Below are positions 22,801-34,800 of a stretch of DNA of 64,000 nucleotides, piece after piece. This DNA is from Notospermus geniculatus (Eukaryota; Nemertea; Pilidiophora; Heteronemertea; Lineidae). The position numbers were made by a program, and so were the translations under genes. Under the pieces are notes generated by a model, which was not told the origin of the DNA, searched no databases, and worked only from the letters and a program-made list of their open reading frames with translations. The stretch lies in NCBI GenBank assembly GCA_002633025.1, contig NMRB01002867.1, positions 1 through 64,000 of the forward strand, given 5' to 3'. Each line of letters opens with the position of its first letter. Positions within the stretch are counted from its first letter, which is position 1.

Positions 22801-25800
22801 ACAGTTTCTCTCTCTGAAAATACATATCGCTTGTTTTCATGCCCCAAGTTTACTAAAACAAGTAGAAGAGAGACTGTGAACTGATCCACAATATTGAGCC
22901 CTAGACTTAGAGAAACATGACAAAGAGCTATGTGAAGCGGTCTACAAAACCCGTCGGATGTCGCATTTGAGGAAAGTGTTAATGGCCTTGCTTAACCCGC
23001 ACATTTCAATAGCTGAAATGTACTACGTAACAGGTAAACAGTAGCAGATCAATGCACAGCAATCTGACAGCCCTTGTTGATCTTCAGCGACTTCCGATGG
23101 GTTTTCTTAGACCGCCACACATATGTTGAAGTCTATGGCACCAGAGGCCTTGAATGTTCAAGTTCGATGACCAAAAATAACTAGACCGCCACAGAATCAG
23201 AGTAAGTTCAGGTCAATCTAGACATCAACTCACATTAAGAGCAGCCAATTCCACTTCATGTTTCTTCTGCAGGTCTTCCCTCTGCTTGTCATATCCTTCA
23301 TGCATCTTACTGACCGCTGCATCAATCATCAACTTCTTCTCGGCCGCAAACCGGCTCTCTAAATCCCGCATCTCCTGGGCGTGTCTCTGCGCCAGCACTG
23401 CCCGTACGACCTTGTCACTATCTTCAACACCGTTCTCACGTACTCCGTCCTTGATGGCCTCTTTTTCGGCTTCCTTCGCCTAAAAATGCAAGATGACCAA
23501 ATAGATATAACACCATCTAAAGGGTCTCCTCTATGCGAGAGTTTTCTCGTGCGAATTGGCTCTCAAGGGGCAGTTCACCATTGTTGGTTTCCGTAACTTA
23601 CCACTCTAGTTCTGACTTCATCCAACTCCTTCCTCTGTTCCAACATCTCTCGCGTCATCTCGAGTTCCTGTTTTCGACGTAGCTCTTCCATCCTGCGCCG
23701 TTTCCTTTCAGCAATTTTGTCACGGATGGCAAGCTGCTGGCGTGAGCGACTGGCGTCGAGTTGTTCAGAGAGGGCACGGACTTCTTCTTCATGCTGGGCG
23801 AGCAACTAAACGAGAGAAGATAGGATTTGATGAATCACAAGGACGAATGAAGGTCAAACTTCGGATGCATCGTCTGTCCACAGAAGGTATTAAATGAACA
23901 TTACCAAATGATGATTGAGAAATCTGACCAGTCAATGGGAGACATTACTGCCGTTATACGCCACCACCTGTTAGCGGCCCTAGAACGGCAAACAATTTGA
24001 CATCACAGACGTTAGTCATGGCCGCCATGTCATTATGGATGACATCATGCCGTGCATTTCTTCTCTGTGGCATCAAATGTCATGATGACCGCTAAATGGT
24101 GGTAGCCTATAACAGCCCTAAAATCATCCATTGATCCGAGATGTCTTTACTTACAGCCTTCATAGCCTCATCATCCAGGTCTGTCCTCGACGCAATCTCA
24201 GCCGCCTGCCGGCTGCGCTTCTCTTGTAAGATCTTCTCTTTCTCCGTCTGCCAATCCTTACTAAGAGTTTGTTCTTCTTTAATGATGTCGTGTTGAAGCT
24301 GATCGCTGAGTTGGCTCCGTTCAGCATTGTGGCGGACTCTCATCTCCTCCTTGCTCTCATCCTGCAACACGAACAATAATACCATCCCTAAAACTCAATT
24401 CCCAAGGAAATAAAGATAAGATATAACCACATTCTCCTCCACAGAGGGTGTGAGAAAGTGTTTGGAGCTTATAAGAGGACGGCAGACAAGATGAAAACAA
24501 TTCGTCACCTGTTTCTTCTTCAGCGCCTTCTCCTCCATCGACTCCACGACCTTGACCTCTGGCATCTGTATCGATGGATCAACAACGGTTACCGTCTGCT
24601 CCATCTGCTGGTTCTGCTCGGCGATGAATTGTTTAGCGGCGTCCTCATCCGCCGCACGGTTGGCTGCATTCCGACGACCTTCCATCCTCGCACGGAGTTT
24701 GGCCCTCGTCTCATTCATCTGACGATCCTTGTTGTTCAATGACTCCTGTTCGAAGGCTTCCATATCTTTACGATATTGGTCGAGGATTCGCTGCTGTGTG
24801 ATCGCATCAATGTTGGAGCTTGTTTGTGGAAGCTAAGGGGAGAAGCAACGAAATGAAACTCATCAACAATCAGATTTTTAAACGTAAATCATCTAATCGC
24901 TGTTTACAGTCAGTAGAAGCCTCTACATCTTGACATATCAAGGCCTACAGTCAGTTCGCCCTTCGACAACTCCCTCCATGTGGACTGAGCGAGGGTAGGA
25001 GTGATTGGAACGCATGGTCAGGGCAAGATGGAGCCACTGTACAAACTGGGTACTTTAGCAATTAACTAAGCCTAGCAAGGTTTTATGAAAATGGGCCCTG
25101 GACTTCGAAGTCAGCCATCTGTTGTTCACCCATCACCTCTTACCTCTGTCATCATCTTCCTATGACACTGTTTTAGTTCGATTGTATGTTCCTCATCGAT
25201 GGACTGGCTGACCTTCTTCACGTGTACCGCCTCGTCAAGCTCTTCCTCAGCCTCAAGCGCCGCCACTTCTGTCTTCTGCCGCTTGTCCAACATGGACAGC
25301 CGCCGCTCGAGGTCTTCGTGCTTCCCTTCCTGGATCAGTTTGGTCGAGAGCTGGAAAGATGAATTCAGTGATCAATTCACCCTTGAAGGAAACCATGTAC
25401 AATTCACTGGAATTCCAGTTCATGATATCGAGGTCTCACATACTTAGATGCGCCGGCATCATGTACTTAAATGCTTAGGCCTCATGTACTTCAGTGCATT
25501 TCATGATGTCGTAGTGATACAAATTTCTACAGGTGATTATAAATGTACTCACCTCCATCCTCTCCGTCTCTTGTTTGGCCTTCAGATCATTCACCTTCTT
25601 ACGGCGACGTTTACCCAAACGGCCACGCACCATATCGAGCTGCATCTGTCGGCGTTTCTCCATGGCCACCCTGATGGCTTCCTCCAGGTCAATCTGTTTC
25701 TTTAGCAACGCTGTCTTCTCGACATCTGTGATGATGCCGTTATCAGCAAGACTTTCCTGGAGAACAACAAACACAGATGTTATCAGGGGTGGACACCAGA

Positions 25801-28800
25801 TATAAGTAGTCTAACCCCAGCAAGGTAAGGGTGCACCGTTACCAATGAAACTGGCAATGTGAGAGGAAGTGCATCAGCCAATACAGGAGCACATTCCTCA
25901 GGCAATACAAGAGCTAATTCATGTGGCAATACTTATGAGGCAGTACAAGAGTATTTCATGCAGCAATACAAGAGCAGGTCCAGGAGGCAACACAAGACCT
26001 AAATCATCATGAGGCAATACAAGAGTATTTCATGCAGCAATACAAGAGCAGGTCCAGGAGGAAACACAAGACTTAAATCATCATGAGGCAATACAAGAGT
26101 AGTTCATGCAGCAATACAAGAGCAGGTCCAGGAGGAAACACAAGACCTAAATCATCATGAGGCAATACAAGAGCACATTCTTCAGGTACACTTGCTAGTT
26201 CGTCAGGCAATACAACAGGAAGGTCAAGAGACAATGCACGACCTAAATCTTCATGAGGCAATATAAGAGCAATAAGCAATCTATCAAGCAATAAGAACGT
26301 ATGGATCTATCAAGTAAATTCTTCTTCTTACGAATTGTTCTTTGAGGGACTCAGACATCTTCCTATGTTGTTCCTCCGTGGCCTTCCTGCTCGCCTCCAT
26401 CTCAGCTCGGGCAATGCCCGCCTTCTCCTCCGCCTGGAGGGTTCTCAGCATCATCTCCTGGGCCTTTAGTTTCTCGTCGTTGGTGTCTGCTGTAGGGGTC
26501 TGTGGTGGAAGGCCTGCTTTACGGCCCTGAAAAATGGACATCACATCGGTCAGACATTCTCAAAGACTGCCGATCTTTGGGACAGATGATATTCTGAATG
26601 ACATCCACCCATCTCCGAACGACCACCGTAGAGACTTCCATGAACATACTGGACATTTCATACCCAGATCAGTCAGTGTCTGCTCCAACATACCAAACTA
26701 GGCCCAACGCAGCCAGAGAACTCTTGGCATTCTTACCTCTTGTTCCTGTCTCTCCCGTAGTTTCTGCTCCTTCATCCTGCGTCTCTCCGCCAGTTTCTTC
26801 CTCATCTCCGCCAGCTGAGCCTCTTTGTCTTTGTCCAGCTGCCCGTTTATTTTGTCCAGGTCCTTCTCATGGTTGGTTAGAATGGCTGCGACATCAGACT
26901 CACTGAGGTCACCTGAAACAGAAAGAATGTTGACTTACATGTACAACACAGCAACGAGCAGTGGGATTATTTACCCAAAGATTCAGCAGTTCATCCTTGA
27001 CCCAGGTTAGAAAACTCACTGATCCAAGGCCTGCCATTCCATACAAAAAGTTGCGGTCGAAGCCAAGTGCAGATGAGGGTAAGCCAGAACTGAGGGTAGC
27101 ACTGAGGGTAAGCCAGGACTGAGGGTAGCTCTGAGGGTAAGCCAGAATGTTACTATTCTTGCTCATCTTCTGATTTGCCATTTCTGGAGCAAAGATCACT
27201 GACAACCACTGATCTTTGTAATCTTAGCCTTTCTTTTTACCTTGTAGTTTATCAGCCAGACTATCAGCCAACTTCTTCCTCTTCTCACTGGCCTTTCTCT
27301 CCTGATCCTCAATCACCTTCTCAATCTGTCTCTCCTCATCATCCATCAGTTCTCGCTCCAGCTGCATCCTCTCTGTGTTCTGTTTACGGAGGATATCAGA
27401 ACGTTTGTGGACCTAAAGAGAAAACAGACACTTCATGGCAACAGAGCACGGCAATGGTCTAACATCAGTCTGAATTCAGTCCGCTCAAGGCCTTCGTCAT
27501 CAATATCAACACGGTCTATTCTAGGCCTTCATCATCAGTCTGAATTGGATCTGTTCTAGGCCTTTTGTCATCAGTGTGGGACTTCTCCACCAAAAGTGAA
27601 GACTCTTCCTTATTACCAGCCAAGACTTCGAAAAACTCACCCCAGCTTCAGCGGAGACAGTGGTAGTAGCACCACCACCAGTTCTTGCCTTCTCCAGCAT
27701 CTCAGGGTTGATGGGAATGTTACCAGAGTTCAGCTTCTCCAACAACATCTGAAGAGCAGCCATGAGCTCTGCCTCACGTCCCGTCGCGTTGGTAAACTTG
27801 TATTGGCGGTTGATGTTAGTGGGACTGATATTGGTAACTGGACCACTCGGTCCATCAGCTGCGTTCCTCTGTCTCTCCGCCTCCTCAAGCTGTGACACAT
27901 CAAGATTCTGTAACATCCTTTTAAGATCTTCGTTCTGTCCACTGATACGTTCGTAGAACCCACGGAGATCTTCCTGGTGTTTGGCCAGCTGTGANNNNTG
28001 GACTTTTGAGTCCAACCGGGTGGGCAAGGATAGTGTTGCACAACCAACTGTTGGTACGAAGCTAGACATGGCCAGTTTCTGTTTGCTGTAGACTAGTGAC
28101 ACCTAAATAACATATCACATTGTTCTCTGAAGCATTATATCACACAGTCTATGGCAGTGGTATGGGGTTTGGGTGGTAACACCACTGACATAAATGGTTA
28201 TATACCTGGTAGAATCGGATCCAGAACAAAAATATCCTGGCCATTTGAGCTCTACCATCTATTGCAAACCGTACCTAGATGTATTTCCTAATGTTTAAGT
28301 GAAAAAAGTTCGAATTACAAACATCTTGTCTTCATTGTTTAAAATCACCTCAGTTTGTACAATTTTTGAAGAATGACCCGAGCAAAGATCACTGACAACC
28401 ACTGATCTTTGTATTCTTAGCCTTTCTTTTTACCTTGTAGTTTATCAGCCAGACTATCAGCCAACTTCTTCCTCTTCTCACTGGCCTTTCTCTCCTGATC
28501 CTCAATCACCTTCTCAATCTGTCTCTCCTCATCATCCATCAGTTCTCGCTCCAGCTGCATCCTCTCTGTGTTCTGTTTGCGGAGGATATCGGAGCGTTTG
28601 TGGACCTGAAGAGAAAACAGACACTTCATGGCAACAGAGCACGGCAATGGTCTAACATCAGTCTGAATTCAGTCCGCTCAAGGCCTTCGTCATCAATATC
28701 AACAAAGTCTACTCTAGGCCTTCATCATCAGTCTAAATTGGATCTGTTCTCGGCCTTTTTTCATCAGTGTGGGACTTATCCACCAAAAGTGAAGACTCTT

Positions 28801-31800
28801 CCTTATTACTAGCCAAGACTTCGAAAAACTCACCCCAGCTTCAGCGGAGACAGTGGTAGTAGCACCACCACCAGTTCTTGCCTTCTCCAGCATCTCAGGG
28901 TTGATGGGAATGTTACCAGAGTTCAGCTTCTCCAACAACATCTGAAGAGCAGCCATGAGCTCCGCCTCACGTCCCGTCGCGTTGGTGAACTTGTATTGGC
29001 GGTTGATGTTAGTGGGACTGATATTGGTAACTGGACCACTCGGTCCATCAGCCGCATTCCTCTGTCTCTCCGCCTCCTCAAGCTGTGACACATCAAGATT
29101 CTGTAACATCCTTTTAAGATCTTCGTTCTGTCCACTGATACGTTCGTAGAACCCACGGAGATCCTCCTGGTGTTTGGCCAGCTGTGATGCCAAGTGGAGG
29201 TTCTGATCCTCAAGTTTGTCGTAGAACACTCGAACGTTGAACTCATCCAACTCATTCTCTCCTTTCCAAACTGGAAAATGAGACATAAGATAGTAACCTG
29301 GGGTCCAGGATGGAGACACAATAGGTCAGGATGGAGGATGGACATGAAAGACTAATGTGGTACCGTTATGACCATCGTTCTTGCTGGCGTTAGGTGGATC
29401 TTTGGCCTCCATCGTCAGCTATGTCTCTATCGAGGATGACATTTGATGGACAAGGCACACACAACCTAACATCCAGCATCTGGTAATTGATGGTAAACCA
29501 GGACACGTGTCAATGATGAGTTTATGAATGACTTACCGACGGCATCCTTTTCAGCCCCGTCTCCGGTCCCTCTGGCTCCTAGCAGAGATTTGTCACTAAG
29601 ATAAGAGTAAGTGAAAATCATGGAAATACATGTATACACCTCATTAAAGCTAATTTGCTAAATGACCCATATGACTCAGTCATGTAAAGGCCTGAACCCA
29701 CTGACGCGCAGCGGCAGAAAATGCTTTGTTAAAAGGCAGCGAACCGAGAATATAACAAAGAATTTCTCGGGCAGTGATGAAACCGCAGCGGGAAAACGCG
29801 ACAGTGGGTTCGGGCCTTAAGAGTATGAAGCAAGTCTACGTACTTCCTCCAAGCATCTTCATCATACAGCAGATAAGACGGTACACGAGGTGGCGCTCCG
29901 AGGCTACGGTACTGTGGTTTCCAATGCTTCATGGGATAGATGCCGGCATCTCGTGGTCGCCACACGATCACGGCCACCAACAACAGCAGGACGACGGCAC
30001 CGAAGAAGACAATGAGGCCTAGAAAATGAAGTCAACACGGGTCAATTTGAATGACGACACATAGGACAGAAGAGGAGAGTGTAACATGGGAAAGAGAATC
30101 GGTAGATCTGCCAGTTTTACGTTTATTGGGGAAATCCGGTCATGTCAGACGACGGACTCTTACCTATAATCAAGCCCCAGTCAGGTTCCTCATTAGCGAC
30201 CGATTGTTTATGAACCCCACTGTTGATGAGGGAGTTTGTGGAGAGAGCCATCACACGTAGGGTACCTGTAGGGCACGTGGATCCTGCCGGGCGGACAACG
30301 ATTATCTGCTCCCTAAAAGAAATCAATGAACATACTTATTAGGATTAGTCAGCACCAATAATGTCATTCAGGAATTCTCACTGAAGCCTGAACATGAAAG
30401 GGGGGGCTATGCACCACAAGAAGACGGCCAAAACCTGCCACTTACCAATCAGAATTCTGAGAATCTCTGAACACAAAAGTCCCGGCCTCGTCGAAAGTGT
30501 GAGCGAAAGAGCTGATGGTAACATTTGTCTGAGTGATATAGTAAGCCAGCTGCGTGAATGCTCCATAATCAAACTTTGGGTTGGTGTTGTAGAGATGGTC
30601 CTTCACATACACGGGGTAGTGACTCAGTGAGCGGTTGGCGGTGTTGATCTCAATGTTAAAGATGACCACCTCCTCGAGTTCTAAGCAGAGGACAGGGTTG
30701 GGTACTTCAGCAGGGTTTGTGACGGCCATGAGCTGACGGGTCGACCGCTTCCTTCTCCTTCTAGAGGCTCCATTCAGTGGATCTGTGAAAGGGATTGAAA
30801 GTGAATGGAAGGAAATGGTCACAATTAGACCCTTTCTCTGAGCTCTAGGACTGAACATCATGTGAACTCAATTGTGCCGCTTCATAACTTCAGATGTCAC
30901 TGACGTGAGTTAATCACAAAAGTCACCATGGTGAAGTAATACAAGCTATCTATGTAGACCACACTAGCCGACTACATGCTATCTACTACGTACAAAGACG
31001 ACACAGCCAACTCCATCAAGAACCTACCAAATAATGTTTGAGCCTGACTGGTATCAGTATAGATGGGTGTACCAGCACCAGAACTTCTGTAGTTGATGAC
31101 CTGGGAAGACTTACTGCCACTGGTGAACTCGGAGGGTCCGAGTACATCTGTCAGGGTCTGAAATCAAGGAAATATGGAGTCAAGACAGGGTAGATCAATG
31201 TGTAAGGAGAACTACTCTCATTCTTGGGGTACAAAGAAACAGGGTCTAAGATCACTAGCACGATTCTTCTTCACTTAATCCTAGTTTAGGAGACAGCAAC
31301 CCTCCCAAATCACTTCCTGTCATTCTGTTCCTCATCATAGCCCACGTCATGACAGCATTCTGTTCATGCCAAACATAGGCCTAGGTCATGTGAAGACATC
31401 ATTTCCCCTACCTGTGTTGTAACAGCACCAGTAGCAGGATCAGTAATAGACACTGCTACAGTTCCATCTGAGCGGACAGACGTGCTGACGGTCGGAGCTG
31501 TCTTTTGACACGTGGCGTCACAGATTTCAAGTGGGTCCGTCACAGTGTCACACAAACATCTGAATATGACAAGAAAGGTGTACATGTAGTTTAAGCCAAT
31601 TAATCAGATATTTGAGGAGTTATTCCTGGTAATCTCATGGATACTTGACAGTCAAGTCGAATACAAGACCTCCAGTTTCGGTGCATTGCTGGATCAACAC
31701 AATAAAAGATGAAGAAGAAGTTACTTACTTTCCAAACTCCACATCAAAGCTGCCCTCTCCCCCGTTACACGCCGTGGTACAGTCCTGTGTAGCTGGGTCA

Positions 31801-34800
31801 ACACAAGTCCTGCTACTGGCTGATCGGGCCTGATCAGTGGCACATCGAGTGTCGACGATCGGCTGACAATCCTCGGCTCCGTTGCCCTCCTTGGCCAACA
31901 CGTCCACGGCATCGTAGAAGATGTATCCTGATTCACACTCGCATGATCCGTCCGACGGCTGGAAGCTACGGAACTTTCCAATACATGAACAGGTGGCGCT
32001 ACCAGTGGCAGCTGTCGCAGAGCTACCACATGGTCGGCAAGCTGACTGACCAATCAAATTGTTGTATGTATCCACGGGGCATGAGGAACATTGGGAGAAC
32101 GTGACCGCCCTGACGATGTTTCCAAAGGTTCCCATTGGACAGGGTAAGGGTTGCGCAGTCATGAGGGGGCAGTAGTAGCCAATAGGGCAAGGGTGGACAG
32201 TGTAATCGGATGTTCCCTCAGGGCAGTAGTAGCCCTCTGGACACTTCTCACAGAACAGCCTCTGCGAGTGGTTCCCGTACGTTCCAGCCGGACAGATACG
32301 GCAGGATTGAGACTTCTGGTAGCGGAGGCCGGCATGATTCAATGCTTCATATCCCAGCGGGCAAATCAACTCTGCATCACTCCCCTGTGGGCAATAGGTC
32401 GGATACGGGCAGGGTATGGGCGTCTCCGTGGCATTTGGACAGTAGTATCCATTGGGACAGATAGGTGGCAGTCCAGTTATCCCAGGGCAATAATAAGAAC
32501 GTCTGCAGTCAACAGGTAAAGCTGCTCCGGTGGGACATTCAAACGTCTCATTACATGGTATACCCATGGTGTTGGCGGTATCATTTGGACAGTAGTAACC
32601 AGGGCGACAGAGCTCACATTCCGTCGGTGCACCAGCGCCGGGTAATGGCCGCATGCGTCCAGCAGGACACCAGCTTGGTTCACTTGCCTCGGGGCAATAA
32701 TGGCCGACAGGACAGAGGCTGTTGTTGAAGACACTCATGCCTGGAAGAGAGAGGGTGAGAAATGGAGCTGAGCATCCAAGCAGCACGACAAGGCTAGGAG
32801 GTAAAGAGGACAACTTCATTTCCACTGCTCCAGACTGGCAGACCCAATAACATTCTCTGTCTTACCAAAGACTGCTGGCTGCAAAACAGAGAGAAAAGAC
32901 TTACCAGTGAAGTTACACCAGAATCCAGCTGGACACGGGAAGCAGTCACTAATATTAGCAGCGCCCTCTATATCTCTATAGTAGAGGCGTGGACATTCCT
33001 CTGGTGCGACGCCCTGGAGACAGTAATGGCCGACAGGACACGGATGTTTGACCGGATCACCCATGACACAGAGGTAACCCGCTGGACACGGCGAGCAGTC
33101 TGAGACTTGTGCTGCTCCTGGTGTATCACGTAGTGTGTTGTTAGGACAAGCAACAGGTAACTCTGTGCCCTCGGGACAGTAATGACCCGTCGGGCAGAGA
33201 CCAGCACATTCTTCCTGGGCATAACATGGCACGCTGATGTTAGGTGGAACACCTGTAGGTGTGTATTCATCAGATCCTGCCTGACAGTAAAATCCAGCCG
33301 AACAGTTCCCAACAATCTCACCGCCACTGAAAGAGAACAAGATATGCTAAGATGGTACAGTGTGGGGTCGATGGAGATGAAATTTGGGTTTTAGACCATT
33401 TATCCCCTATCCTCCCAAACCAGGGTCTTGTACTCGCTCCTCTTCATATGCTCACAGACAAAGTTTGTGTGAGTGGATGAAGAGCAGCAAGGTAAAACCT
33501 CTGCTTGGGGAGAATGCCAATTTGGACCAATTTACCAGAAAGGCACTACTGACTTAAAAGAAAGTGAGTATCAGGTTCCACAAGATCATATTATATCCAC
33601 CAGTTGATCATTTACTTACATGCAGTATCTGCCTGCTGGACAAGAGAGACATTCCGATGGATCCTTGAGCTTGGTGGAGTTGTCCAGGGTGTATGTGCCG
33701 TTTGGACATGGTATGGGATACTTGGTGGCTGTCGGACAGTAACTGTAGGCCGGGCACGGTTGGGGGTCGGGTACGAGGGGACTGATACAGTAATATCCGG
33801 CTGGACACTTGTCACATGACGCTTGGCCTTGGTTCGGCTGACTTTCTCCAGCCGGACAACCGAGAGGAACAGCAGATCCGACCGGACAATAATGTCCTGG
33901 TGGGCAGATATAGGCTGGTGGCGTTGGCACACTGGTGGAGTGATTAGCCGGGCAATAGTATCCAGCATAACACATGGCTGTCGGAGCGGTCAATCCAGGT
34001 TTCTCGCAGTAGTAACCAGCAGTACACGGACGGCAGTCTTCTACAGCAGCGCCACCTATAAGCAAGATGGCATATAACGTCAAGCACACAATGGTTTCAA
34101 TCAAGTTTTCAAAATCCCTTCTGAGCCCTTAGTGCGACAACAAAGCAAGTTTCTACCTGTATTAGTATCAGCCAAATGAACCACGGAGTAACCCAGCCTA
34201 CCTGTGACATTCCTGAGAGTACCAGTTGGACATTTCTGTGGTGATGCCGTACCCTCAGGGCAGTAGTGACCCGCTGGACATTCTCCATTCTCAGGATAGG
34301 CAGCGGTGGCGTTAGGTACCCGACCAGTGGCTCCACCTTGGCAGTAGAAACCAGGCTCGCACAGGCCGGTCGGGACGACATTTCCATATCCTTCACAGTA
34401 CATCCCGACGGTGCAGTCTGTACACTCGCTGGCTTTGCTCAGGCCTGTCCTGTTGTTGTAGGTACCTGATGCACACGGCTGGGGCATCACACCCTCTGGG
34501 CAGTAATGTCCTGGGAAACATAAAACAGAGATTTATTCAAGGACTGGCCTTCCTAGACGTCATCCTTTTTGGAGAGCAACCTCTACGATATCAATGGTAA
34601 AGTTGATTCCTACGCCAAACAGTGACCAAGATCGTAAACATCTCATTCTTTGGACGGCCACGCCACCTACCTTTCTTACATGGTACCGGAGCCGTCATAT
34701 TCATCTCGTGACACATGCGTCCAGCAGGACAGATCGTACAGTTAGCCTGGCCTCTGTTTGACTGGTACGTGCCGATCGGACAGCCCAACTCGACGAGGGC

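Larger units (their letters stand above)
21595..29595 (-). other. Giant gene cytoplasmic coiled-coil tail, exons 59-71
   Basis: Exons: 29537-29595, 28834-29270, 28434-28605, 26737-26912, 26332-26526, 25553-25756, 25144-25350, 24509-24832, 24155-24361, 23602-23805, 23234-23479, 22313-22813, 21595-21864. From exon 60 onward the protein is highly charged, Glu/Lys/Arg/Gln-rich, and nearly free of Gly, Pro and Cys, with heptad-like Leu spacing. Five exons are 195-207 nt and all later junctions are phase 0. Modules end with a similar basic-acidic motif (for example AERKRRRMEELRRKQE and ERLRKRREEKM), so the tail looks built by exon duplication. It resembles generic long coiled coils, so database hits to such proteins would say little about function. 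Confidence 0.85.

Noticed and set aside
29350-29416. Possible extra tail exon encoding MEAKDPPNASKNDGHN.
   Set aside because: No acceptor gives the phase needed between exons 59 and 60, which already join in frame.
32744-32825. Apparent signal peptide and start of a new gene (Met-led hydrophobic stretch before MSVFNNSLC).
   Set aside because: It lies in an intron: a clear acceptor at 32741-32743 and a donor at 32904 join exons 52 and 53 in phase 1, and repeats continue upstream.
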